NCBI GenBank assembly: GCA_018816555.1
Contig: JAHIVT010000105.1
Coordinates: 1 to 42,786, forward strand
From: Pseudomonadota bacterium
Lineage (GTDB): Bacteria; Desulfobacterota; Desulfobulbia; Desulfobulbales; SURF-16
Reading direction: 5' to 3'
Length of the DNA stretch: 42,786 nt
Part shown: piece after piece, positions 25,601-34,500 of the stretch
Position numbering within the stretch: the first letter of the stretch is position 1
Layout: every line of letters begins with the position of its first letter
Position numbers and translations under genes: made by a program
Notes under the pieces: model-generated
Database searches by the model: none
Seen by the model: only the letters and a program-made list of their open reading frames with translations
What the model was told of the DNA's origin: nothing

Positions 25601-25753
25601 GGGAAGCCGGATCGGCCCCAGCAGGATGTCATGGATATAGGCGCTCCGGATCAGCCTGGAGCACCTCTTCCGGGAAAAGTTGAGGCTGAATTGCCTCCAG
25701 TTCCAGCAACTTTTGAAGAGGCGCTCCGGAAAGAACAGGAAAATAAAGAATGA
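22601..25753 (+). CDS. traG: TraG mating-pair stabilisation / exclusion protein
   Basis: 1050 aa. Signal-like N-terminus, then the TraG_N region: MEFYTYNGFGPVTQAFRKLALIF, several membrane helices to about residue 470 (GYVGLFFTATVLGILFAAMAF, LVGKALSVMAGFFVFLATWGISDAI). A long soluble C-terminal part rich in Gln, Ser and Ala follows. The N-terminus assembles pili; the C-terminus stabilises mating pairs and, in F-like elements, is sensed by the entry-exclusion protein of the recipient. From about residue 720 the DNA becomes more AT-rich than the rest of the gene. No exclusion gene follows; the next genes are convergent. Confidence 0.92.
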   Translation: MRPVPYPGRGPFFTKTACLAAAALLFLCRADSALALDMEFYTYNGFGPVTQAFRKLALIFSDAGYVGLFFTATVLGILFAAMAFMIKMATGARIVPLVWAMPVLLGVVLYLGLFVPKGNITVYDPVLNRFDTIGGIPNGVVATAGILNKIERGLVEIIDTAGVPGARYQEAAGGIGFSTLKAAMNAGPKDAFARESMARYFQDCVMFEMVRPGTTFSADTMLYGTSDFLPELAKADNPAVFTVYYDAANPQGQTMTCREAWSNLFPIYNNATTFTDAVKTVCGASLYDPANAGEMTSCRNLISDTLARTTGAVVAPEHFIRQASLTRLIFQVLDHADPQSAMLVQTNRQVVSSGLGMAAAINEWLPVMRAIMTAVAIGLIPFLTLFLPTPLVGKALSVMAGFFVFLATWGISDAILHGAALDYAVEAFEDIRQSGLGLYACVTFPETSTKALAMFGIVRSSGIMLASFLSMMLIRFGGHALAMMAGSLQSAIQGAGARAGTLLTPEGKASALDQQVSTTVPLEMANHYGFSTQAASRQWQAHKGMQSTAADWQTLDAARDAGVIPAGMGNIEAAKSMFTANRSLGGGQGPVQLSTDPDGRLVFSSAQNMTGQGFVRQAQTGMDGAGVSTYTGGAGTLVTEGRNGEETVTSANVRNMDMNFARKQEERNLEKAAHSLASSENYSNMLSRLRQDSRTSTEARSFSEQLSNSEQEKWNKSVENGSAFSMVKDEKSRLALEASGAGGFNLGVVKAGGRYSLQGIGEDGEKLNISLSAKEAQAFEANRQQVRSEALTETLQNAQSLSYADNLSKSIGASEAHSYLSEAQRINTDSASYNNNMATAFIKDYAAYRYGMDSPENVQKAMTFLNSQAIGSRDDQRHLQELAKDFLSGRFGTLGTTGAGKTIEHDAHTVQTSQEHLRGEAHSAAETTLNKTGNINEQSQAGPPHGRVAVPNKHEVESKVEARQEFFEREQTGQGRVQTNVAGMIGEGIGKIDHAIGKIVGKPDRPQQDVMDIGAPDQPGAPLPGKVEAELPPVPATFEEALRKEQENKE

Positions 25754-26008
25754 TCAATCGTCCCAGATGGGGTTGGCCGGGTTGCTATAATCTGCGGAGA
25801 TGAGTGTTTCATCAAGCTCGTCCGCAGTCATCGGCCTGATCTTCGCCTTTAAAGACCGTAACCCGGCACTCACCAGGGTAGATGCACTTTGGGCAGACCC
25901 CATCGGCACCATGACCTTGCCGCAGAACCGGCACAGGTCATCGTCGTCCATCAGTTCCGCCCCGCAGTGCGAGCAAAGAACGGGATCATTTTTTAATGCG
26001 GTTGTCAT
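25754..26008 (-). CDS. Zinc-ribbon small protein, hypothetical
   Basis: 84 aa. Two knuckles, CSHCGAEL (near residue 12) and CRFCGKVM (near residue 27), form a four-Cys zinc ribbon; the rest is unrecognised. Last gene of the minus-strand defence operon; its stop codon abuts the traG stop head to head. Confidence 0.6.
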   Translation of the reverse strand: MTTALKNDPVLCSHCGAELMDDDDLCRFCGKVMVPMGSAQSASTLVSAGLRSLKAKIRPMTADELDETLISADYSNPANPIWDD

Positions 26009-26073
26009 CTTGCTCTGTCTTGTTGTCCAATCTCATCCCCTTTTGCTCAATATCGGCAGTTTATTCTCACAAG

Positions 26074-26262
26074 TCAAGTCTCGTTTGTTGCTGTAACCTT
26101 GTCACCTTTACAGATGGCACAGGGAATTCCGCTATCGTCACTCCGATCGATCAGTCTCCATTTGCCGGTCAAAATCAGTTCATTTTTTCCTTTCTTGCAG
26201 GCTTCACAGACCCAGATCTCCTCGTCGGTTTTACCCGATATTTGATATTTGTATTTGATCAT
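26074..26262 (-). CDS. Small CxxC protein, hypothetical
   Basis: 62 aa from ATG 26262. Two CxxC pairs, CEACKKG and CAICKGD, separated by about 30 residues, suggest one zinc or iron site. It starts 20 nt after the AlbA_2 gene ends, in the same direction, so it is probably co-transcribed. An in-frame extension upstream into the AlbA_2 gene is less likely. No function recognised. Confidence 0.5.
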   Translation of the reverse strand: MIKYKYQISGKTDEEIWVCEACKKGKNELILTGKWRLIDRSDDSGIPCAICKGDKVTATNET

Positions 26263-26281
26263 TTCTGTCAAAAGCCGCCGT

Positions 26282-27679
26282 CTATTCGATGACTTCCCAA
26301 TGCCCGCCCTTGGCAGGACCGACCCGGCGGACGACCCCACTGGCTTGGAGCTTCTGAATATTCCGTTCCACAGACCTTTCGGTCACACCTATTTTTTCTG
26401 CGAGTTCTGGGATGGTGATCAAGGAATTCTTTCTCATGAATTCGATTATTTTCCCCGACGTTTCCCCCGACGTTTTCCCCGACGTTTTCGGTGCAACACC
26501 GATCAATTCCATCTGACCTACCGGTTTGCGGTGTACCGTGGCGGCAAACAGGCACCCATCCCGATCATCGGTAAAATCAATATGCGGCCATTCATCCAGA
26601 GCGCGTTTAATTCCTGAGCCGAGGCCATGATAAGGCAGCAGACCCTTGGCAACATACGAAACCAGAATGGGGTTGCGGATATTGGAGTTGCCGGCCAGTA
26701 TCTTCTCCACCGTCAAGTTGTTTGGCAGATGGCCTGGGCTGATAATCTCGATGCGGTTGTCGAAGATAAACAGACGAATCGGTGCGCTCACCAGATAATC
26801 CCGGTGTACCAGGGCATTGACCAGCAGCTCTTCGAATACGCTTTCCGGGATCTCCGGAAGTCCCGGGGCATTCACCCCGCGCCCGGCCTGCACCTTGTGC
26901 AGATTGCGCATGACAAAGGCCAGGGCATCATCGAATATTTTTCGTAGCGGACCGACGAAATCCTCGGTGTCCACATAGTCGCTGACATGAATCTTGTTGC
27001 CGGGATAGCGGATCGCCTTCACCACAAACTGCGGTTTGATCCACTCCGGCCGCTCGGCAAACAAAAGGACCCCCGCCAGATTCAGCACCCCTGAGTCCGT
27101 GGCCAGATTCATATTCTGCAGCAGCCTGGTCAGCTCTTCCGGGGAATCGGGATATTCCTGCTTATAGACATCGCGCAGAAAATCACGGAAACGCAGCTTA
27201 TCCAACTTGTCAATTCCAGCCTTCGTCGGCAATTCGTCGGCATGGAACTGATCGGTAAGCTGGAACAGCCGGCGCAGTTCCTCCTTGGAGTTCACCCGCC
27301 GTTTATCCGCACCGGTCTTCAGCCAGATCACCCCGTTCTTGTCGAAATATGGCTTATCGATCCCCTTGGGAACGATCAGTACAATGACGATGCGCTTATT
27401 TTCAAGAACCACATTCTCTGTCTGGACTGCCAGAGGACTGCGCACCAGGTGACTTGCCGCATTGCTGATGAGCTGGTTGATCCGGCTCACATCCTTGCTG
27501 CCCAGTCCAGGAACGGAACCGTCATCAGCCACACCGATAAACAGCGTTCCACCCTCGGAATTGGCAAAGGCAACCATTTCCGAGGCCAAAGATTCCGCAT
27601 TGCGAACATCGGACTTGAATTGGCGGGAACTGTCTTCGCCGCTGGCAATTTGTTCAAGAAATTTTTCTATGGAAATCAT
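26282..27679 (-). CDS. AlbA_2/RecG-C-type ATP-binding regulator
   Basis: 465 aa from ATG 27679; a GTG at 27787 is an in-frame alternative. N-terminal AlbA_2 (Schlafen-like) domain with the motif EDSSRQFKSD then ASEMVAFANSEGGTLFIGVADDG (residues about 12-60). The centre and C-terminus carry the RecG-C/HATPase_c_4-like segment EELLVNALVHRDYL...IEIISPGHLPNNLT...GLGSGIKRAL. A short TSGK repeat linker and a C-terminal winged helix (LITIPELAEKIGVTERSVERNIQKLQASGVV) follow. Such proteins are mostly transcriptional regulators near defence loci. It lies about 135 nt downstream of brxL. Confidence 0.85.
   Translation of the reverse strand: MISIEKFLEQIASGEDSSRQFKSDVRNAESLASEMVAFANSEGGTLFIGVADDGSVPGLGSKDVSRINQLISNAASHLVRSPLAVQTENVVLENKRIVIVLIVPKGIDKPYFDKNGVIWLKTGADKRRVNSKEELRRLFQLTDQFHADELPTKAGIDKLDKLRFRDFLRDVYKQEYPDSPEELTRLLQNMNLATDSGVLNLAGVLLFAERPEWIKPQFVVKAIRYPGNKIHVSDYVDTEDFVGPLRKIFDDALAFVMRNLHKVQAGRGVNAPGLPEIPESVFEELLVNALVHRDYLVSAPIRLFIFDNRIEIISPGHLPNNLTVEKILAGNSNIRNPILVSYVAKGLLPYHGLGSGIKRALDEWPHIDFTDDRDGCLFAATVHRKPVGQMELIGVAPKTSGKTSGETSGKIIEFMRKNSLITIPELAEKIGVTERSVERNIQKLQASGVVRRVGPAKGGHWEVIE
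26449..26484 (-). repeat. 12-bp tandem repeat coding TSGK/TSGE
   Basis: Three 12-bp units (26449-26460, 26461-26472, 26473-26484; TTTTCCCCGACG with one T-to-C change), plus a partial fourth. They encode TSGK-TSGE-TSGK in the linker between ATPase-like and winged-helix parts of the AlbA_2 protein. The unit keeps frame, so copy number can change linker length by slippage. Confidence 0.85.
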
Positions 27680-27813
27680 GATTTCATTTTCTGAGATTTT
27701 CGTCACAGTTGCAGGATGATGAAGCCCACCCCCGGCACATGAAAAATACATCCGTTCCGGGTTTCTGGGAGTTTCCGGAGTTTCCACCCGATGCGCTCAT
27801 GCCGAGTGGCTGA

Positions 27814-29226
27814 TCATCTGACCGTTATTTCAGCAACATTTTGCGAATATTCTGGATCCATTATAGCCATCTGGCGGCGAATATTAGATCGCAGTTCAAT
27901 GGCCGGCTTCAAACAGAACTCATGGAAATCATCTGCAGTAACTGTATTAATATCCGGGAATAGGAGTTTAAGGTAGCCACAAGCAAGTCGCTGTATTGCC
28001 CGCGTATCTCTCAAATCCCCGTCTGCAATCGTATGGTCTTTTACGAAAGCCATATGGTCCTGGCGCGACCGCAAGGAATACAACACTTCGCCAAAATAGT
28101 CGGCGCGAAGGGCGAAAGATTGGCAGATGGAAGAAGATTCGATCCTTGGCAACTCCCAGCCAGGGAGCAACCCATGGAACCTGTCGAGGAGCGCTGTCGC
28201 ACCATGTCCCTTGAGCCATCCGGGTAATTCCTTGAAAAAATTGACATGCTTTGGTAGCCCATCTTCAATGGGAATGTTTCCAAGAATTACAAACCCGGCA
28301 TCGGCGGAGCCATGAAAACCCATGACGCGAAATTCGCCTGACTCCAGATAGCCCTTGAGCGCACCGACTATCTCTTCTTCGTCTTTAAGCCGGATTGTTT
28401 GTATCTCATCAAGAACAATGGCATCATATCGTGAAATAATGCCGGTTTGCTGCTTGTTCATATCATAAAATAACTGAGGACGAGTAACAACGCCGCCGCT
28501 GATAAGCCAGGCGTGCCGTGATAGTTGACTGAATATATAGGATTTACCTGTTCCCTTCGGAGCGAGTTCAATAATATTAACCCGTGGTTCGACAAGAGGT
28601 ATCAATCGAGTCAGCAAAAGCATTTTTTGTCGAAGTGTATATTTCTCCTCAGCATATCCCATGCATCTTGTCAGAAGAACCTGCCATTCATCTAAGGTGA
28701 ACTCCTTTCGGCTCGCTAAAAAATACTCAAGGTCTATGCTAGCGGCCTGCATGGGCTTGAAAGCCGTCATAACAACTTCAAAAAGGTCCCCTTTGCCCTT
28801 TTGGGGCATCCACATGAGCGTTGCGCTCCCCCATACATTGCCATACAGCAAGAGGGGGTTTTCATCCACGATGGTTTCAAGCGCGCGACCGGTAATGTCA
28901 AGAGATGGTATCCGTAATTGCAAATCGCCTTTCGATGGATGTACCTTCACACTAAATGCATCTAAAATTTTTAGTTGATTTCCGGATCTCAGTTCATACA
29001 TCAATGACTCTTTCTGCTTCTTATCCGGCAAATAGCGAGCAATAAAATTTCTGATTCCATCGCCATCAACCCCGCCTTCGTTGGTGCGGTAACGGCTCAC
29101 CAACCAATCAAACACAAACGCAGGGATCATCCTGCCCGAAAGGCCGACGCTCGCTGCAATGCCTTTATGCACGCAAACATCAGGAAAAAATGTTTCAATT
29201 TTTGTGTCCAAATTTTGTTTTTCCAT
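27814..29226 (-). CDS. brxL: BrxL, Lon-like AAA+ BREX protein (short form)
   Basis: 470 aa from ATG 29226, one nt after the pglZ stop (TGAAATG). The N-terminal region (FFPDVCVHKGIAASVGLSGRMIPAFVFDWLVSRY) and AAA+ core identify BrxL. Walker A KGTGKS lies at 224-229, Walker B DAIVLDEIQ at 268-276 and a sensor Asn in LGNIPI near 317. It ends without the Lon S16 protease domain carried by the longer form of about 680 residues, matching the short BrxL class of about 470. Probably a DNA-binding AAA+ ring rather than a protease. Confidence 0.9.
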   Translation of the reverse strand: MEKQNLDTKIETFFPDVCVHKGIAASVGLSGRMIPAFVFDWLVSRYRTNEGGVDGDGIRNFIARYLPDKKQKESLMYELRSGNQLKILDAFSVKVHPSKGDLQLRIPSLDITGRALETIVDENPLLLYGNVWGSATLMWMPQKGKGDLFEVVMTAFKPMQAASIDLEYFLASRKEFTLDEWQVLLTRCMGYAEEKYTLRQKMLLLTRLIPLVEPRVNIIELAPKGTGKSYIFSQLSRHAWLISGGVVTRPQLFYDMNKQQTGIISRYDAIVLDEIQTIRLKDEEEIVGALKGYLESGEFRVMGFHGSADAGFVILGNIPIEDGLPKHVNFFKELPGWLKGHGATALLDRFHGLLPGWELPRIESSSICQSFALRADYFGEVLYSLRSRQDHMAFVKDHTIADGDLRDTRAIQRLACGYLKLLFPDINTVTADDFHEFCLKPAIELRSNIRRQMAIMDPEYSQNVAEITVR

Positions 29227-29227
29227 T

Positions 29228-31546
29228 TCAGAACTCAAAATCATCATCAAATTCATTCATCATAGCGCCCTTGGTTTCGATCTTTAGCCCGAGAGAAATT
29301 TTTTCTTTACCAAATCGATGCCTCATTGTGAGTACCCCTTGCAATTCAATCGCGGCTTCATTGATAGAAGTAGCATCGAAAGATGCATCGAGACTGTTAA
29401 CTTGATTCGGCTTAATTCGTAAGGGCAGCTGAGTGGATACTTCAATTCCATCCAGGGAAATATCTATTATGGATAATGGATAATTGTTGGGGTTGGAGAA
29501 CGCGACCTTTAGCCTGTTGTCTTTGCGTCTTCGGAATATTTCCCCTTCAACGGCAACAGTCGGTGGGATGGCTGGCTGAGGCTTTTGGAAAGAAAGCATG
29601 AACCAGGGCACAGCAACTTCTTGTGGAGTACAACCGCCATGGGTAGCGCCTTTTGGCTTTTTATCAAAACATCCATATCCCAACGGAATAGCCATTTCTT
29701 CATGAAGACCGAAAAGGCCAGGTTTCAAGCGCCAGATGGATTTTTCATCTGCTTGCTTTAAGGTATCGGGCTGTTCGATAACTGTGCTGCGGGCTTTTCG
29801 TCTCTTTGAATTTTGAACTTCCATCGTGCTAATATTCTGAGGTAATTCTGTATAGCCATGATCGCTGCAGACACCGATGCAAAGGTTTGCGCCGTATTGC
29901 TCTTTAACCACATGTGCGGCCTCAATAATCGCTTCAGCCTGTTTCCTGATGCGGGCAGTGTATTTTTCGCGACGTACGTAAGGGGCCAATGACGTATGGA
30001 GATATTCCCGGTCAAGCTGGTTGTCCAGATAAAGATAGACCCTGGCGGAATTCTGCATTAACTCGAAAAGTGTGCTGTCTTGATCGGTTGCCGACACCAC
30101 TTCCGTCTCGGATAGTCCAAAAGATTCCTGCAATAGCTTCCGATAAAAAGCGGCGTCTGGCCGCTCCGGTGGCAACTGGGAATTCATCCAACCACAGACC
30201 AGAGTAGGTTTTGCGATAAAAGTTTCTGTTGGCAGAAAAGCAAGGTAGGGCGCAATTCCGTTTTCCGGATAGGCACCTGCCTGCTCCAATATAGGAAGTA
30301 ATACATCCAGCCCGCCCAGATAATCCAGGCCGTCAAACACATAAAGCAGGATGGGGCCATCAGCAAGCCGTGTCTTTAATCCACTGATTTGACGATAGGC
30401 CATCCCCCTTCCATCGATCAAAAGATTTGCATAGTTCCTCATCAACCAATTTTCAAACTGCTCGACAAACGGTTCGGTTTTCTCTGTCAGTTTGAGCGTG
30501 GCGCAGGAGTCATAATAGGGAAGATACTCGTCTTGAAGCCACTCTTGGACTATTTCAATTGAAGCGGAATCCAACAGGAGGGAAGGCTCCTTGGCGGACA
30601 CTAGCCTTTGAGCCAAAGCAACGGCTTCCGGAAAGTCATCGAGCCTGGAAATTTTCTGATAAATATCCTGTTCGAGGGGAATGCCCTGGCGCAAGAGAGA
30701 TTGCAGTTTTGTCACAAGGAATATTCGTTCAGGTTCCAACCTACCGGAAAGAAAAGACAAGGCCTGAAGTGGTGACCGCCCCCACTCTTCATCGAGGAAG
30801 GCCTTCAGAAAAACGGCGGCGCCCTCCGGCAGCGGAATTCCAAGGCCGGGAAACGACCGATAGCTCTCCGGCAGCAAATGAAGCGCATTCCATTCAGCAA
30901 CGTGCTGGAACCAGCTCGCAACTGTGCTTGAAGGGTATTGGCGAAGTATTTGCTCCCAGGCCAAAACTCTGGCTCGTTGAAACGGCCCCTTGCCAAGCCA
31001 GCGGAAGAATTCCGCCCTTCCGGCATCACTCATGCCCCATGCACCCAATCGCTCCATCAGCAGTTGGCGAGTCAAGGGGTGAAGCTTTTTCTCGTCATGG
31101 ATTGCAAGCCACCGGAGGATATCCGACAAGGCTACATCCTCTACCGGATCCTCAGTCTGCCAGTAAGGACCAAGCAGAATGCGGCGCAGCCACGACTCAG
31201 CCGACTCGTGTGAGAAGATTTCCTCTTGCGCTGCCTTTTCGAGTAACTTCAGTTCGACAACCCATGCAGGATGATTTTTGAAAAGACGTTTAATATCGGA
31301 ACGATTAAGGCGTTGCTGAAGCTCAGCTACAGGATCAAGATGGATTAATGAAAGGGAAAATCTCCTTGCTGGTGCATCAAACCAATGAAAAATAGCCGGA
31401 TTTCTTACAACAATACAGCCAGAGTGCTGGTTTGCCGGGCTTTTCAGCATTTCATAGGCTTCCTCGTACTGTCGCTCATCCTCAACGAGATAGTCACCCG
31501 CCTGAAGTGGATGAAGCCCGAACTGATCGCAGATAATTTTTCTCAT
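29228..31546 (-). CDS. pglZ: PglZ, BREX alkaline-phosphatase-fold protein
   Basis: 772 aa. The C-terminal PglZ domain keeps the alkaline phosphatase superfamily motifs: LLYVFDGLDYLGG (metal Asp at 405), FLPTETF (Thr at 440), CSDHGYTELP (561-568) and ATHGGCTPQEVAVPWF (about residue 633). The N-terminal 390 residues are the family-specific helical part. PglZ is the hallmark of all BREX types and is needed for modification and exclusion. Its ATG shares one nt with the brxC stop (TGATG). Confidence 0.93.
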   Translation of the reverse strand: MRKIICDQFGLHPLQAGDYLVEDERQYEEAYEMLKSPANQHSGCIVVRNPAIFHWFDAPARRFSLSLIHLDPVAELQQRLNRSDIKRLFKNHPAWVVELKLLEKAAQEEIFSHESAESWLRRILLGPYWQTEDPVEDVALSDILRWLAIHDEKKLHPLTRQLLMERLGAWGMSDAGRAEFFRWLGKGPFQRARVLAWEQILRQYPSSTVASWFQHVAEWNALHLLPESYRSFPGLGIPLPEGAAVFLKAFLDEEWGRSPLQALSFLSGRLEPERIFLVTKLQSLLRQGIPLEQDIYQKISRLDDFPEAVALAQRLVSAKEPSLLLDSASIEIVQEWLQDEYLPYYDSCATLKLTEKTEPFVEQFENWLMRNYANLLIDGRGMAYRQISGLKTRLADGPILLYVFDGLDYLGGLDVLLPILEQAGAYPENGIAPYLAFLPTETFIAKPTLVCGWMNSQLPPERPDAAFYRKLLQESFGLSETEVVSATDQDSTLFELMQNSARVYLYLDNQLDREYLHTSLAPYVRREKYTARIRKQAEAIIEAAHVVKEQYGANLCIGVCSDHGYTELPQNISTMEVQNSKRRKARSTVIEQPDTLKQADEKSIWRLKPGLFGLHEEMAIPLGYGCFDKKPKGATHGGCTPQEVAVPWFMLSFQKPQPAIPPTVAVEGEIFRRRKDNRLKVAFSNPNNYPLSIIDISLDGIEVSTQLPLRIKPNQVNSLDASFDATSINEAAIELQGVLTMRHRFGKEKISLGLKIETKGAMMNEFDDDFEF

Positions 31547-34500
31547 CAGGAAGCCGTTTTGAAAAAATGCTTTCTAAGAAAACGATACAAGATCACCGTT
31601 TTCTCTTTTTCATCAAGACTTCTACCGATTTGTTCCACAGTGGTATTGAGCATGTTTTCCAATGCCTGCCCGTTGGGACTTAACTCTTCCACTACCTCAA
31701 AAATTCGCTTTTTGTTTTCTCCATCAGGAAAAACAATGGTCAAGCCGACATGATTGGGCCGGATAGGATCTTGATCAGATCCTGGTTTTGCGAAAGGCGC
31801 AGAAGGAGGCTCAAAGCTTTCAACATATTTTTTTGCGGAATCGAGCTTGGCGCTGAATTTGACCACCATATCATCCGCCCAGGAAGTGACAGACAGGCCG
31901 GTGAGTTTTTCGGCCAGGCGTATGAGTACATTTTCGTCAATTGCGTCCGCCTCGCGGCAGCAATCGACAAGCACGGCAGGGTCTCCATGATGCATGAAGT
32001 TTTTTGTTTCATCCGGCAAGGCATCGAACCATTTCTGAACCGCATCAACCCCATCAGCGCCACCTTCAAAATTCTTCAAACACTCCTCTATCACATTCTG
32101 TCGTAATTTCTCCGGTGCTATCTCGAATTCTAGTTTTATTTCGGAAAAACGTTTTTCAACGTCATTTTGCTTGACTTTATCTTTAACATCAAAAACACGT
32201 TCAAAGACATCACGTAGTAGTATTTTTTGTGTATCTGGCTCTAACTCGGCAAGTGGCCTGAAGATGTATTCTCTGACTGCATACGCCGCGATGGAAATTT
32301 GTACAGTCGTTTGGGCATGTTTGGCAAGGCCCCGCCACCACAGACCAATGGCCGTTCCAACTTTTTTCACTCGCTCAAGGGCTGGGTCGGAGGGCACGAG
32401 AGTTATACCGAAAACCTTGGCCATTCCATCAACCAACGCTTTCTGGTTAGAGCTGACATTGACATACACCAGCTTGAATTTATCAGGAGTAGCAAAGACC
32501 TTTTCCAGTGTATCACCTTCGATTGCTGTAATCATTTCCACTTGTTTTGCCGAGCGCTGGAACTCAAAGGAGATGTTTCCCAGGGCCAACTCGTGATGGG
32601 CGACAACGGCGAAAAAGATGGGCATTACCCTACACTTAAATCCATAAGGCGACTTCCGCAATTGTGCCACCAGCTTTTTTACCTCCAACGGCCTTTGCCG
32701 CGCCTTATTGAGAAACTCACCGATCTCGTTCCAAATTTGATGTGCGCCGGGATATTCATCCTTGCCAGGTTGAGAAATGACAATATCGCCGGCCTGATCT
32801 TTCCGCAGTATTCCATTGCTCTTTAAAAGGTGGGTAATGACATGTTGCGGGGCTGCCGCTGTTTCTTTCCAAAGTGTTTCTGCCGCATCATTACTTGCCA
32901 GTTTCAAAACGATGTCGCGGCATTCCTTCCGATAACCCCAATTGCCGCCAAAATCGTCCTGCGCCAGTTTCTGATCGCCGATTTTAGGGCAGTAAGGGAA
33001 AACTTCCTGCATGATCGTCGTCGCCAGTTTTTTCAATTGCCGGCTGTTTTGGACATCTTGCGCTTGCCCCTTCCAATAGTATTCAAGAGCTTGTTTCTCA
33101 GGTGTAACAATATCGCCGATGGCATCCGTGAGCTGAGTGTTTTTGTCTTGTTTCCACACCTGCCACTCTTCATGGAGTTCTCCTCCTTCGGCGTAGAGAC
33201 TCGCCTCATTTTTTTTCAGATATTCCAGCGCCTGGTGTTCCAAAAGCAGTCTGGCAATCTTCACTGGCTGTTTTGGGATGGCAAGGACAACCTGTTGATT
33301 CTGCTTTTCAGTCAGGGTTGTCTCGGCGATTCTCTTTGCTTCGTCGATTTCGCTTGATGTCTCGCACAAAAGCACGAACAGGAGCCCATCCGCGAAACTT
33401 CCATCCCCAAGATTTTTTGTCAGAATATGGAGCGATTCCCTTACCTGGTACATGCTGACAGGTTCTATCGTCAACTGTCTGTACACGCCAAAGTCATCGC
33501 CGTAACCGGTAGCTTCAACAAAACCAGCCACCGGCATATTCGGCCACAGAGATTTAAGGTAGGGGATGGATTTCTGACCGAGCTTTTCGGGTGTATCCTC
33601 GATAATTTTACGGACTTTCTCCATGAGAGTTTCAGTCGAACTGCTGACCGCCGGCCTGAATGTGCCGTCTGATTGCATGCGCATCAGAATATGATTCTCG
33701 TTTTTCAGGTCAGAATGTCGTGCCAGCTCCGAGAGATAATGTTCCCGGTCAACGCCGGCAATATCCAATGAATACAGAAGAATATCCTCTGTTATCTTAA
33801 ACCGGGTGGGGTTGAATACCCGAAATACAGACACGGCTTTCAGAGTTCGCATGCCAAAATCGTCATCCGGCCCAAGTCGAGACTTGAGTTGTTCAAAATC
33901 CCTGTAAATGGAATATGTCCGTTCTTGTTGCTTGATGTCCCGCGCAAAATAATCCCACAGTTTGTCAACGGTAAACATGGGTGGGGACGGCGCAGAACGG
34001 TCCATCAGCGCTTTGTCCAGAAATCGCCTGAAACTTCCGGGCTCATCCTCGCAAAGGCAGGTGAAAAGAGTTCTGTTATTTTGCGCAACCTTTTCAGAGA
34101 TCGCCGGTAGACTATAAACGGCCATGGGGTGAAGGGGATAGGCACCCATCACCACTGTCGCCTTCAATTCATCGCGGGTAAATCCTGTAAAATAATTCAA
34201 GCGGGCGGTATCGTGAACCAGGGCATCAAAATACCCCTCGAATGATTTTGTAAGCTCCTGCCAGCCGAGTGACTGTTCGTTCGCGACAATGACGCCATCG
34301 ATCAATTGGAAGGTTTCAACATCGGTGCTTTTGAGAATATACTGCTTAAAGCGGCCTTCTATTTTTCGCAGGTCATCCTCCAGATTCTGATGACTGAAAG
34401 ATGACGCACTCCTGGAAATATCATGGTATTCCTTTAATGACCGGTGGCAAAAAAGATAGAGGTGCAGCTGGTTCTCGGCGCTGTCATTGCAGCATTCAGC

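Noticed and set aside
4516-26008. Search for relaxase, TraD-type coupling protein and integrase
   Set aside because: None is seen among the genes here; they are presumed to lie outside the window, so transfer competence cannot be claimed.
30559-31281. Plus-strand open frame antisense to pglZ (240 codons)
   Set aside because: Pro/Arg/Ser-rich shadow; pglZ motifs on the other strand are intact.
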